The position numbers and the translations under genes are program-made. A model generated the notes under the pieces. That model made no database searches and was not told the origin of the DNA. It worked only from the letters and a program-made list of their open reading frames with translations. Shown here piece after piece: positions 7,864-17,637 of a stretch of 54,413 nt of DNA (the stretch's first letter is position 1; the number at the start of each line of letters is the position of its first letter). Source of the DNA: Candidatus Poribacteria bacterium (GTDB lineage: Bacteria > Poribacteria > WGA-4E > WGA-3G); NCBI GenBank assembly GCA_028818705.1, contig JAPPNJ010000196.1, forward strand, positions 1 through 54,413. The letters run 5' to 3'.

Positions 7864-8676
7864 GTGATGATTCGCGTCGCTATCACCGGTATCTGTGGTC
7901 GTATGGGTCGGTGTATCACACAAGGCATCTCCCAACAAGCCGACATGAAACTTGTTGGGGCTGTTCAATATCCGGGACACCCACAAATCGGTCATGATGC
8001 TGGCATTGTGGCAGGCGTTGATGAGATCGGAGTGACTGTCACAGGTGAACTTGCGGATGTGCTTGAAAGTGCGGACGTTGTTATCGAGTTCTCGAAACCA
8101 GAAGCGGCTGTGCAGCACCTACGGCAGGTTGTTGATGCTGATAAAGCGATAGTCATTGGAACAACAGGTTTCAGCCCTAATGAATTGGCTACTGTTAATG
8201 CGCTTGCGTCACAGATTCGCTGTGTGATGGCACCGAACATGAGCCTCGGTGTCAATGTAATGATCCAAGCACTGGAATTAATTGCGAAAGCCCTCGGAGA
8301 TGATTACGATATTGAGACGATAGAGATCCATCATAATCGCAAGGTAGATGCCCCAAGCGGCACTGCGCTTCGTTTCGCGGAGACAGTTGCCACAGCATTA
8401 GGGCGCGACTTGGCAGAGGTAGAGATCTACGGTCGTCACGGGACTGTTGGACCGAGACCTGAGAAACAAATCGGGACCCATGCGATCCGCGGCGGAGATA
8501 TTGCGGGTGACCACACAGTCTTATTCGCAACCCAAGATGAACAATTAAGCGTCGTCCATCGCTCCCACAACCGAGAAGCGTTTGCTAAAGGTGCGCTTCG
8601 CGCGGCGAAGTGGGTCGTTAATGCCCCCAAAGGATTGCACGATGTCAGCGAAATCCTTTTTCAAAACCATCGTTAA
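7864..8676 (+). CDS. dapB: 4-hydroxy-tetrahydrodipicolinate reductase, copy 2
   Basis: 270 residues, tandem paralogue of the previous gene. Rossmann motif GICGRMGRCI, catalytic H156, H157 and K160, and PSGTALRFAE are all present, so it is not a decayed copy. DNA identity is patchy: the stretch around 8206-8320 is almost identical to 7369-7480 of copy 1, while residues 95-115 differ more. That is what gene conversion after tandem duplication would leave. Its last 35 bases overlap the start of the following lipoprotein gene in another frame, so the three are probably cotranscribed. Division of labour between the copies (NADH or NADPH preference, for example) cannot be read from sequence. Confidence 0.93.
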   Translation: MMIRVAITGICGRMGRCITQGISQQADMKLVGAVQYPGHPQIGHDAGIVAGVDEIGVTVTGELADVLESADVVIEFSKPEAAVQHLRQVVDADKAIVIGTTGFSPNELATVNALASQIRCVMAPNMSLGVNVMIQALELIAKALGDDYDIETIEIHHNRKVDAPSGTALRFAETVATALGRDLAEVEIYGRHGTVGPRPEKQIGTHAIRGGDIAGDHTVLFATQDEQLSVVHRSHNREAFAKGALRAAKWVVNAPKGLHDVSEILFQNHR

Positions 8677-10714
8677 TTGGACATTGAAACAAGGATCGCG
8701 AGTCTTTTTAGCGCCTATTGTGTTGTTCATCAGTATTCTATCCTTTATTGTCAGTTGCGAAGATACCGCGTCCAAGAAACAGATCCAGTACGAATGGAAA
8801 ACCGTCATGGAGGGTGATTGGAGTTCGCATCTCTACGATGTACATTTTATTTCGGCAAGAGACGGTTGGGCAGTTGGCAATGCGATAGACGTAGTGCCCG
8901 GTCAAGATTTCACGGAGGACGCTGAGAGTCTCATCATTCATACAGACAATGGTGGACAGACATGGCACAAGCAAAGTAGTGGCGTTTTCAATAAACCGCT
9001 GCGTAATGTCTATTTTCGCTCTGCATTAGAGGGATGGTGCATTGGAGAAAGCGGTGTCCTCATCCATACCACCGATGGCGGGCAGACGTGGGACGCTATT
9101 GAAACAGGCACCGATTATAACCTGCATAACATCTTTATAGGGGAAGCTGCAGGCTGGATAGTCGGGGATTGGGGGACCTTGCTCAAAACAACCGACGGTG
9201 GTAAAACCTTCACTAAGGTTGACACCAATGTGTTTGAAAGAAAGTCCTTGAAAGGGATTTACTTTGTAGACGACCAGCTGGGATGGATTATTACCTACAA
9301 TACGCCAACATCAGGAGACTCGCAAGCCCTACAACACCAAAAATCCGGTTACATCTATCGAACAGTAGACAGAGGAGAGACTTGGGAAGAACAGTTTTCG
9401 ACAGAAGAAGCACTCTTCAATCTCCACTTCATAGATAAAGAGACTGGCTGGGTTGTGGGTGATCAGCGGAGTGTCTTCACGACAAATGATAGCGGAGAAA
9501 CTTGGAAATTCCTCACACACGGCAGCAATCAACGGCACACAAGCAGTTATGGGCAACCGGAGTATCTCGGCAATGAGCCGCTACATACATTTACACTTTA
9601 CGACATCGATTTTACGGATTCCCACAATGGCTGGATTGTTGGCGATTTAGGTGTTATTCTTCACACCTCTTCTGGTGGGAAAGGACAATGGAAACATCAA
9701 CGTGGAGGACCTCGGTTTCATAACAGCGCTGACGCTGTCCTGTTAGGTGTTGACTTCATCTCTAAACAACTCGGTTGGGCAGTCGGTGAGAATGGCACGA
9801 TTTTACATACTCGGAACGGTGGCATAACTTGGGAATCACAATCGAGTCCGAGCCACCTCCTTGTGGATGTCTGTGCTGTCTCTTCAAAAGAGGGATATGT
9901 TGTCGGTGATCGGGGTGCGATCCTACGAACTGAAGATGGTGGAGCTGTATGGGATGCCCAAGACAGCCGTACGACTGAATGTTTCGGTGCGACGCACTTT
10001 GTATCTCCACAAAAAGGGTGGGCAGTCGCGGAAGCCGGTGTGGTCTTGCATACCACAAACGGTGGAAGTGTGTGGCAACGTCAAACCTCTGGGACAACAC
10101 ATGAACTCCTCGCTGTTTTCTTCGTGGATGAAAATGTGGGATGGTGCGTCGGGAGCGCAGGCGAAATCATTCATACAGAGAATGGTGGAAAAACATGGCA
10201 ACGCCAAGAGAGTGGAACGACTTGGAATCTCTTTGACGTTCACTTCACTTCAAAACAGCGCGGTTGGGCAGTTGGCATGAGTGGTACAATCCTTTCTACA
10301 CTCGATGGCGGTGCACATTGGAACCTTGCTCCTATCAGCAGAAGTCATTCATCTTTTTTCTTAGATGCTGTTACTTTCGTCACAGCAGACAGGGGATGGA
10401 TAGTCGGACTGGACCTACGTAGTTTGGGCATGGATGGGCTGATTCTCCATACAGAAAATGGCGGAAAAACATGGCAACGCCAAGAGAGTCATACCCCTAA
10501 CTTCCTTGACGATGTATTTTTTACTTCTGAAACAAAAGGTTGGATCGTCGGAAAAGAAGGGCTTGTACTACATACAAGGGACAGCGGGCAGAATTGGCGA
10601 CCTCAGCGTACAGACACTCGAACAGATTTGAAGGCTATTTATGTGAGTAATTCAGACAGTGGATGGGTAGTTGGTCAAAACGGAACAATTCTCAGATATG
10701 AAGCCGTTCCGTAA
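8642..10714 (+). CDS. Ycf48/Hcf136-like BNR-repeat lipoprotein
   Basis: The frame is open from 8582, but ATG 8642 gives a proper lipoprotein signal (hydrophobic run ending FIVSC-E) and 690 residues, so it is preferred. The rest is about twelve repeats of GWAVG-x-x-G-x-ILHT-x-x-GG-x-TW, the Ycf48/YCF48-related beta-propeller seen in photosystem assembly factors and in many non-photosynthetic bacterial surface proteins. Repeats are spaced 45-55 residues apart, enough for two propellers. It probably acts as an exported binding or assembly scaffold at the outer face of a membrane. The start overlaps the end of dapB copy 2 by 35 bp. No enzymatic motif is seen. Confidence 0.8.
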   Translation: MSAKSFFKTIVNWTLKQGSRVFLAPIVLFISILSFIVSCEDTASKKQIQYEWKTVMEGDWSSHLYDVHFISARDGWAVGNAIDVVPGQDFTEDAESLIIHTDNGGQTWHKQSSGVFNKPLRNVYFRSALEGWCIGESGVLIHTTDGGQTWDAIETGTDYNLHNIFIGEAAGWIVGDWGTLLKTTDGGKTFTKVDTNVFERKSLKGIYFVDDQLGWIITYNTPTSGDSQALQHQKSGYIYRTVDRGETWEEQFSTEEALFNLHFIDKETGWVVGDQRSVFTTNDSGETWKFLTHGSNQRHTSSYGQPEYLGNEPLHTFTLYDIDFTDSHNGWIVGDLGVILHTSSGGKGQWKHQRGGPRFHNSADAVLLGVDFISKQLGWAVGENGTILHTRNGGITWESQSSPSHLLVDVCAVSSKEGYVVGDRGAILRTEDGGAVWDAQDSRTTECFGATHFVSPQKGWAVAEAGVVLHTTNGGSVWQRQTSGTTHELLAVFFVDENVGWCVGSAGEIIHTENGGKTWQRQESGTTWNLFDVHFTSKQRGWAVGMSGTILSTLDGGAHWNLAPISRSHSSFFLDAVTFVTADRGWIVGLDLRSLGMDGLILHTENGGKTWQRQESHTPNFLDDVFFTSETKGWIVGKEGLVLHTRDSGQNWRPQRTDTRTDLKAIYVSNSDSGWVVGQNGTILRYEAVP

Positions 10715-10746
10715 ATGTTAAGAAGCACATTATAAGGAAAAACAAC

Positions 10747-11490
10747 ATGACGGACGAACAAAAATATCTATTTGACTTGCAAGGTTTCATTGTGCTAAAA
10801 GGTGTTATTCCGCAAACGATTATCAATTCCTGCAACGAGGTGCTAGATCAATACGAGCAGATGCCACCTGAAAATTATCCGCCGCCGCTGTGTCTTGGGA
10901 CCCAGCGAACGGAAAAGGAACTTTATATCTCCAACATTTTGGAAGCGGATAGTGTTTTCAACCCGTTGATCGATATTCCAGAGGTGCTCGATGTAGTCCA
11001 CGGCGTAACAGGCGGTCCATATCGACTCAATCACACCTATACGATTTACCGATGGGGTGGCGGTTATACGGGACTGCACATGCACGGTACACCGATTATC
11101 CCAAAATGCCAGTATCACTGTAGAAACGGGGAGATGGTATCCACTTTAACAAAAGCAGTCTTCCCAATGCTGGACTGTGATGTGGAAGACGGGTGTTTCG
11201 CTGTTATACCTGGAGCACATAAGAGCAATTTTCCGAAGCCTTGGGGAGGTCACCCGGATGAAAATCCTGTGCTGACGCCGATCCCTGCAAAGGCAGGCGA
11301 TGCTATTATCTTCACAGAGGCACTAACGCACGGGTCTGTCATCAACGTTTCTAACAGACCGCGGCGGACGCTTTATTATTGTTACAGTATCGGTTATATG
11401 CCGGACTGGGGTGGTCAAGGCTTACACTTTAGTCAAAACGTTATGGAGAGCCTCAGCGAAACCCAACAGGCAATTCTTGAACTTAAATAA
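10747..11490 (+). CDS. phytanoyl-CoA dioxygenase (PhyH) family protein
   Basis: 247 residues with the double-stranded beta-helix layout of PhyH enzymes, Fe(II)/2-oxoglutarate oxygenases that hydroxylate varied small molecules. The N-terminus (FDLQGFIVLKGVIP) is typical. Where most members have H-x-D, this one has H111-M112-H113 (GLHMHGTP). The distal His is H195 (LTHGSV), and R206 or R207 would bind 2-oxoglutarate. The Asp-to-His change may alter metal binding or reaction type. It follows the Ycf48-like gene by 32 bp. The substrate is unknown. Confidence 0.8.
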   Translation: MTDEQKYLFDLQGFIVLKGVIPQTIINSCNEVLDQYEQMPPENYPPPLCLGTQRTEKELYISNILEADSVFNPLIDIPEVLDVVHGVTGGPYRLNHTYTIYRWGGGYTGLHMHGTPIIPKCQYHCRNGEMVSTLTKAVFPMLDCDVEDGCFAVIPGAHKSNFPKPWGGHPDENPVLTPIPAKAGDAIIFTEALTHGSVINVSNRPRRTLYYCYSIGYMPDWGGQGLHFSQNVMESLSETQQAILELK

Positions 11491-11571
11491 AGATTATATC
11501 TCTGAGAAATTTTCTGATATCTTGAAAACTCAAGGCTACTTATTGGCTAAAGATTGCGGAAGTGAGGAACT

Positions 11572-12186
11572 ATGTTTAATTTTCGTAGAATTGCTATAAA
11601 CCGCGTAGTAGAAAAAATTGCTGAATTAGGGCCACTATCGCTGGTGTTGATTGTGTCAATGGGGAGGATAGAGCCCTTTTTGCAATCCAGATTAGTGAAC
11701 AGGTTCGCGGGCCTTGCTGGACCTTTGGGGACATTCGCTGGATTCGCACTATCGGCAATTCATAGATTTGGATCTGAGGCACTCTTCAATAGAGTACTTG
11801 AGGAATTAAAAAAACAAGGCAAGACCGAAGAGCAGATCTTGGAGGAAATAAACAGTTACCCAATTCCCGGATGGCTAAAGTTGAGGGTTAAGGGTTATAT
11901 AGAAAATGTGGACTTTGAAACAATAGAGTCTGATGATCTATCTAATCAGAATCAAGAGATTTTTAGTATAATACAGCAATCCATTGGGGAGGATTTTGAA
12001 CACCTTGAATCAAAAATCGAGGAGAAAACTGACAATCTTAAGAGACAGCTTGTGCAGCTTGAATCACGTCTTAACGATAAAATAGACAGGTCAGAAGCCA
12101 AGTTAAAGCAATTTATAGGTATAACTGTAGCTGCTGGGACTATTGGTACAACTGGTATTGTAGCTTTGTTAATATTTATTTTTTAG
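11572..12186 (+). CDS. unknown membrane-anchored coiled-coil protein
   Basis: 204 residues, not recognised. A possible amphipathic or membrane stretch (about 19-65: GPLSLVLIVSM, AGLAGPLGTFAGFALS) is followed by a helical middle, a heptad-rich coiled coil (about 130-175, with repeated LESKIEEK/LESRLNDK) and a C-terminal transmembrane helix (about 180-203, ending LLIFIF). GTGAGGA precedes the ATG. The layout resembles tail-anchored proteins with a long cytoplasmic or periplasmic coiled coil. It lies between a PhyH gene and dapL with 80-110 bp gaps, so linkage to either is weak. It seems more AT-rich than its neighbours, perhaps a later arrival. Confidence 0.6.
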   Translation: MFNFRRIAINRVVEKIAELGPLSLVLIVSMGRIEPFLQSRLVNRFAGLAGPLGTFAGFALSAIHRFGSEALFNRVLEELKKQGKTEEQILEEINSYPIPGWLKLRVKGYIENVDFETIESDDLSNQNQEIFSIIQQSIGEDFEHLESKIEEKTDNLKRQLVQLESRLNDKIDRSEAKLKQFIGITVAAGTIGTTGIVALLIFIF

Positions 12187-12299
12187 CAATTCTCACCGCT
12201 CCCACATATCTTGGCACCGCAACGGTACTATTAAAATGATCTGCACACGTAATTCCAAATCGCGTGTGTTTACGAAAATACGGAATTAGGAGTACAACT

Positions 12300-13475
12300 T
12301 TGATTACAATCGCAGAAAGGTTACAGAAACTTCCACCCTATCTTTTTGTGGATATACGCCAAAAAATGCAGGCGGCACAAGCACAAGGCGTTGATGTGAT
12401 TAGCCTTGGGATTGGCGACCCGGACATCCCGACCCCGGATCCAGTCGTCGAAAGTTTGACACACGCCATTCAAAATCCAAATGACCCCGATCGCCACCGT
12501 TACGGGTGTGACAATCCGGTCGACGATTTTCCACAGGCGGTTTGTGATTTTTACCAGCATCGCTATGGTATTACACTATCCGATGATCAGGTTGCAATAA
12601 CGCTCGGAAGTAAAGATGCAATTGTCAAGTTAGCACTTGGGATACTCAACCCCGGTGATATTGGCATCGCGGCGAGTCCCGGCTATCCTACCTATAACAT
12701 TGGACACGTTTTTGCGAGTGCGACGACTTACTATGCCCCGATTCTGCGAGAAAATAACTTCTATGTCGATTTTGATGCTATTCCTGATGAAATAAAACGC
12801 CTCGCCAAAGTCCTTTGGATTAATTATCCAAACAATCCGACGACAGCGACCGCAGACCTCGATTTTTTTGAGCGTGCTGTGGAATTCGGACGGCAAAACA
12901 ACATCCTCATCGCGCACGATAACGCCTATAGCGAAAATACCTACGACGGTTACCGTTCGCCGAGCATCTTGCAGGTAGACGGTGCCGCTGAGGTGGCAGT
13001 TGAATTCTTCTCGTTGAGTAAAGCATTTAATATGACCGGATGGCGATTAGGGTTTGTCGTCGGTAATCCAACCGCTGTCGATGCCGTTAAAACTGTTAAA
13101 GATAACATAGATAACGGCTCACTCCGGGCACTTCAATTCGCAGGTACGAAGGCACTGTCAATTGCCGACGAAATCACACCCGCAATAAACACCGTTTACC
13201 AAAGACGACGAGATATGGTGGTGGATGTGCTCACAGATAGCGGATGGGATATCGAAAAACCGAAAGCGACGATGTATATTTGGGCGCCAGTTCCACCGCG
13301 TTTCAATGGTTCAAGTCGCGCCTTTGCAACAGCACTCCTTGAAGAAGTAGGAGTTGTGGTGACACCCGGACTTGGTTATGGACAGTGGAGCGAGGGTTAT
13401 TGCCGCATCTCTCTTACGTACCCAGATTCGGTAATTGAGGAAGCGATTTCACGGATTCGCGATTTCGCACACTAA
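12300..13475 (+). CDS. dapL: LL-diaminopimelate aminotransferase-like enzyme (DapL)
   Basis: PLP enzyme of the class I/II fold. TTG at 12300 is chosen because AGGAG lies 7 nt upstream and the family N-terminus (AERLQKLPPYLFVDI) begins just after it; an in-frame ATG exists at 12264 but has no such site. The product is 391 residues. PLP lysine K241 sits in SLSKAFNMTGWRLGF; NYPNNPTTATA and GDPDIPTPDP are DapL-like. DapL converts tetrahydrodipicolinate directly to LL-diaminopimelate, skipping succinyl or acetyl intermediates. The nearby dapB pair supports this role, though other aminotransferases share the fold. Confidence 0.75.
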   Translation: MITIAERLQKLPPYLFVDIRQKMQAAQAQGVDVISLGIGDPDIPTPDPVVESLTHAIQNPNDPDRHRYGCDNPVDDFPQAVCDFYQHRYGITLSDDQVAITLGSKDAIVKLALGILNPGDIGIAASPGYPTYNIGHVFASATTYYAPILRENNFYVDFDAIPDEIKRLAKVLWINYPNNPTTATADLDFFERAVEFGRQNNILIAHDNAYSENTYDGYRSPSILQVDGAAEVAVEFFSLSKAFNMTGWRLGFVVGNPTAVDAVKTVKDNIDNGSLRALQFAGTKALSIADEITPAINTVYQRRRDMVVDVLTDSGWDIEKPKATMYIWAPVPPRFNGSSRAFATALLEEVGVVVTPGLGYGQWSEGYCRISLTYPDSVIEEAISRIRDFAH

Positions 13476-13651
13476 TCATTAGGCAAAATTCTTGAATCGA
13501 TACTCATATATCCGAAACCTATAAGCCAAACTGTGCCTTATGGCGATGATATATCGCGTCCTTTGCTCGGAAGATTGTGCCGTGATACAAAAGCTTCGAC
13601 TAAGATATCTCAATGATAAGATAGTGAAATGATCTGGCTCATAAAAAGCTT

Positions 13652-16600
13652 ATGATACACACTGATCTCTGCTTAACAAGCTCCAGAAACGTGCTGACTC
13701 CAGCAAAAAGTTTCGCCCTGATCCTTAGCGCAATCCTTGCTGCATTTTTTGTCTGTGTCAATATCCATGCGGCTGAGCAGTTGCAAACCTACACCGTTGC
13801 TGATGGATTGGTGGGTCCCATCGTCCCTGTTATTTTTCAAGACAGTCGAGGTATGCTCTGGTTTGGTTCGGACCAGAATGGGGTCAGCCGATTTGATGGT
13901 AATACGTTTGAACCTTATGCTGGGTCCCTGAACACTTTGGATGCAGGACCTTCTGATAAAGTTAAATCAGGTGCGCTGCTCGGTCGGACGCTACAAATCG
14001 TCGAGGATAAGTGGGGACATATCTGGTTTCTCACGCGGATGCCTTCAGAACCGGAAGGACGAGTGAGTCGATTTGATGGGACCGCAATCAATTTGATTGG
14101 CAATGGGAATACACTGATTGTTGATCGACTCGGCGACGTGTGGGTTGGTGAAAACCAACGACTGACGAAATACGTTTCTCCAGACGCCCAACGACCGCCA
14201 CAAGCACAACCAAATGAGATTATAGGTGAAGATTTACTCCGCTCAACAGATTTGACAATAAATGTCATCTTTCAAAGCGAAGATGGAACGCTCTGGCTCG
14301 GGGGAAGTGAAGGAGAAGAGCAACAAACGGGTGTAATTCTGAGTTTCCGAGAAAGTCGTTGGAGGCGCGCACCTTTAAATGATGACGAGAGCGATAAAAC
14401 AGATGATGGTACACCACGTATGCAAGTAAGTAGCGGGTTTGTCCGTTACGATATGTCAGATCTGCGCACTGTTGGGGCGGTTGAGGCAATAGCCGAAGAT
14501 GCTGCTGGGAATATCTGGTTCGGCGGTTATAACCTCCTGCTCCGGTTTGATGGCAAAAACTTTGAGCAGATCCTCCCTTTGCCTTGGGCATACAGAGGGT
14601 CGACACCTCGCCGGTCTTTGGTGTCAACCGCAACTCGAAAACCTACAACAATCCGGAGCGATTCGCGGGGCAGAGTTTGGTTTAGTGATGAACACACCAC
14701 AAGATGGTGGGACGGTTCGCGGCTGCGTACAGGTACAAACTTGTCCGGATATCTTGAGGCAGAAGATGCGTGGGGCAATCTATGGTTTACCAATGAAAAC
14801 GGACCACAGCAATACAATGCCGACCTCGAACCGATCTCTTATACCACCAGCAGCGGACTTGAAAACGATCAGATCCACACGATTTTTGAGGCTGTTGATG
14901 GCAAATTGTGGTTTGGACACGATAACGGTGCTACAGCATTCGATCCAATCCCCGCTATTAGTACACACGCTGGGATCGGTACGAACCGAGTGAGGATGAT
15001 GTACGAAGACAGTCGCGGTTATCTCTGGTTCAGTGTTCTTGGCGGTGTTGCACGGTATAATGCGGATACAGAAGAAACCACCACAGATTCATTGAGTTTA
15101 AGTTTTACAGAAGATATGTCATCTCCTGCACAAGTCAACGCTACAAATGAAGGGCAAACTCGGGTTGGCTCTCGGACTGAAATCGCAAAAATATTTGAAG
15201 TCGATGGACACATCTGGTTTGTTAACTTTGTGGACCCAAGATTGGATGGAAGATTTACGCGATATACCTTCTTCCGATACGCAAATGGAAAATTTGATGG
15301 AGTTTCTATATCCATTATTGCACGGATCGGCCCTGGTGGAGAAGGGGCAGATATTAACCCTGAGGTCCTCGTTACCGACGGAGAACACCGATGGATGGCT
15401 TTCGGGGGCCACCTGTTCAAAGCGGATACCAGTGGATTGTTACGACTTACAAAGACTGGTTTCCAGAGAATTCTCTTTGGTACAACTTCAGAAATAGACC
15501 ACGGCGAAGCCGCTATCACTGACCTGTATAGAGATCCCAATGACAGGCTCTGGGTGCACTTTGGAAATGGGAAGGTCCTCCGCTATCCGAAAAAGATTCA
15601 TCTCTCAACGCCCAGAACCCGTGCCATTGGGCCGGAGATCCTTCCACTCAAAGCGACAATGTTGTTAAAGTCGGCGTTAGGCAGCAAATGGCTCTTCAAC
15701 TCGGTAACAGGAAAATTGATACTTTGGAGTGATACTGAACTCGGCGAACCGCTCCTTCTTGACGGAGAGTTCAGCTCAACCCCACTTGCAGTTTGGAAAG
15801 ACGCAACACAACAAAACAACCGAATAACTTTTCTCTTTTCAGATGCTCTCAAGACCTACCAAAGTACGAAGTTAGTCACAACGACGAACATTGAACTTGC
15901 GCCAGTAAATGCGTCATTGATCTCTCAGGACGGAGCTCTCTGGTTGGCAACATCTCAAGGGGTGGCTCACTACGATGGGAAAAGACTAATAACGTATACA
16001 ACAAAAGACGGGTTCCTTGTGGATAATGTGCGCGATGTGATGGAGGACAGTCGTGGTAACATCTGGTTCGCGACAAGAGGTGGAGGCACTGTCCGATATG
16101 ATGGTGAGACTTTCTACACACTCACGACAAAAGACGGTTTGGCGCACAATAACATCTGGAAACTTTACGAATCCACAAATCAAGACATCTGGTTTGCGAC
16201 TGAAGGCGGTGCCACGCAATACACACCTACACGCGGCGGACTTCCATTTTGTAGGTTAACCACTTTGGAAGCTGACAAAATTTACACCCAACTTTCAGCG
16301 AATCTAACGCTCCCGGCACGCGGCACCAGAAATATCATCTTTGATGTGCAGGGTATCAGTCCACTGCGAGAAAATCTCTCATATCAATTTAGATTAATCG
16401 GATTGGATACCCCTAAATGGACAAATGTTTCGGGAGAAATGTTTTCGCTTTTAACAACCAATACCGGCACCTTACCTGGTGAGTGGATTAACCCGACTAC
16501 ATTCACGGCGGTGGATGTACAACCACTGAGTGATAGTGGCGTTACACAAACACTCCAAAACCGGAAAGGTACGCTGCGTATTCGATACACCGGTCTCAAA

Positions 16601-17572
16601 GCTGGAAACTATAGCTTTCTTGTTAAGGCATTCCGAAAAGAGTGGCCCTACACCCATCCGCCTGCAGTAGTGGACTTCAATATCTTACCGCCTCTCTGGA
16701 CGCGATGGCGTACATATCTCCCAACGCTCATCTTCATAACCGTCGTTTTTGCTTTGCTGGGCCGGCTAATTGTCAATCGACGGCACACAGTGCAACTCCG
16801 CAATGAAGTACGCCAAAGGGAAGAAGCGGAAATGAACCGTATTCGCGCTGAATTGAGCGAGGCACAGAATATTCAAATGGGACTTTTGCCTACAGAGGCA
16901 CCTGATACGAAAGGATTTGATGTAGCGGGGATGTCGGTCCCGGCAACGCAGGTCGGCGGCGATTTCTTCGACTATGTCACCGTATCGAATGGACAGACAG
17001 CGATTGCTGTGGCAGATGCCGCAGGAAAAGGGCTGCGCGGCGCAATGAATGCAGTGCTGACGAATGGGATGTTGTACGAAGTTTCACGTTTCAAATCCGA
17101 GGCAGATGTCATTCTGAGCGATCTCAATGCAGGCTTAGCACCACGCATGTATGGTCCGAGTTTCATCGCACTCAATCTTGCAATTCTTGATGAAACTAAG
17201 CGGCAGATTGACTATGCCAACGGTGGGCAACCGTATCCTGTTCTCAAGCGCGGTAACAACATAATTGAGATTGAGAACAGCGACCTCCCGCTAGGCAGTA
17301 TGAAAAGGGTGCAGTACGAATCCGCCACCTTCAATTTAAGCGAGGGCGATATTTTAATTTTCCATACGGATGGTCTCATTGAGGCACTCAATGTAGAAGA
17401 GGAAATGTACGGAACTGACCGTTTAAAAGAATCGGTTTCGCGAATTCCTGATAGTTGCAATGCGGCAGAAGTAGTTCAGCACATTGTTAACGATGTCCAC
17501 AATTTCGTTGGTGAGGCGGAGCAATATGATGACATGACAATCGTTGTTGTCAGAATCCCAGAGGTATCGTGA
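13652..17572 (+). CDS. two-component-type propeller sensor with PP2C/SpoIIE phosphatase output
   Basis: 1306 residues. A signal segment (about 22-42) leads to a long periplasmic region of Reg_prop repeats (IWF-x-x-x-x-GGV-x-x-YDG type, about 50-870; for example SRGNIWFATRGGG and SNQDIWFATEGG), then a Y_Y_Y-like module (about 880-1000). A single transmembrane helix (about 1018-1040) is followed by a coiled coil (1045-1070). The cytoplasmic SpoIIE/RsbU-type PP2C domain (about 1075-1306) carries the metal-binding motifs GGDFFDY, ADAAGKG and HTDGLIEA. Histidine kinase is replaced by a Ser/Thr phosphatase, so it probably dephosphorylates an anti-sigma-factor antagonist in response to an external polymer. 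No partner-switch genes are nearby. Confidence 0.9.
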   Translation: MIHTDLCLTSSRNVLTPAKSFALILSAILAAFFVCVNIHAAEQLQTYTVADGLVGPIVPVIFQDSRGMLWFGSDQNGVSRFDGNTFEPYAGSLNTLDAGPSDKVKSGALLGRTLQIVEDKWGHIWFLTRMPSEPEGRVSRFDGTAINLIGNGNTLIVDRLGDVWVGENQRLTKYVSPDAQRPPQAQPNEIIGEDLLRSTDLTINVIFQSEDGTLWLGGSEGEEQQTGVILSFRESRWRRAPLNDDESDKTDDGTPRMQVSSGFVRYDMSDLRTVGAVEAIAEDAAGNIWFGGYNLLLRFDGKNFEQILPLPWAYRGSTPRRSLVSTATRKPTTIRSDSRGRVWFSDEHTTRWWDGSRLRTGTNLSGYLEAEDAWGNLWFTNENGPQQYNADLEPISYTTSSGLENDQIHTIFEAVDGKLWFGHDNGATAFDPIPAISTHAGIGTNRVRMMYEDSRGYLWFSVLGGVARYNADTEETTTDSLSLSFTEDMSSPAQVNATNEGQTRVGSRTEIAKIFEVDGHIWFVNFVDPRLDGRFTRYTFFRYANGKFDGVSISIIARIGPGGEGADINPEVLVTDGEHRWMAFGGHLFKADTSGLLRLTKTGFQRILFGTTSEIDHGEAAITDLYRDPNDRLWVHFGNGKVLRYPKKIHLSTPRTRAIGPEILPLKATMLLKSALGSKWLFNSVTGKLILWSDTELGEPLLLDGEFSSTPLAVWKDATQQNNRITFLFSDALKTYQSTKLVTTTNIELAPVNASLISQDGALWLATSQGVAHYDGKRLITYTTKDGFLVDNVRDVMEDSRGNIWFATRGGGTVRYDGETFYTLTTKDGLAHNNIWKLYESTNQDIWFATEGGATQYTPTRGGLPFCRLTTLEADKIYTQLSANLTLPARGTRNIIFDVQGISPLRENLSYQFRLIGLDTPKWTNVSGEMFSLLTTNTGTLPGEWINPTTFTAVDVQPLSDSGVTQTLQNRKGTLRIRYTGLKAGNYSFLVKAFRKEWPYTHPPAVVDFNILPPLWTRWRTYLPTLIFITVVFALLGRLIVNRRHTVQLRNEVRQREEAEMNRIRAELSEAQNIQMGLLPTEAPDTKGFDVAGMSVPATQVGGDFFDYVTVSNGQTAIAVADAAGKGLRGAMNAVLTNGMLYEVSRFKSEADVILSDLNAGLAPRMYGPSFIALNLAILDETKRQIDYANGGQPYPVLKRGNNIIEIENSDLPLGSMKRVQYESATFNLSEGDILIFHTDGLIEALNVEEEMYGTDRLKESVSRIPDSCNAAEVVQHIVNDVHNFVGEAEQYDDMTIVVVRIPEVS

Positions 17573-17637
17573 GCAGGTAAGCACGTTAGTATAAACCAGA
17601 ATTTACAACCCAGATGCACAAAACGGAAATCTGCTTG

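Noticed and set aside
7864..8676. Second dapB as a pseudogene or assembly artefact
   Set aside because: It is full length with all catalytic residues and differs from copy 1 at many positions, so it is a real paralogue.
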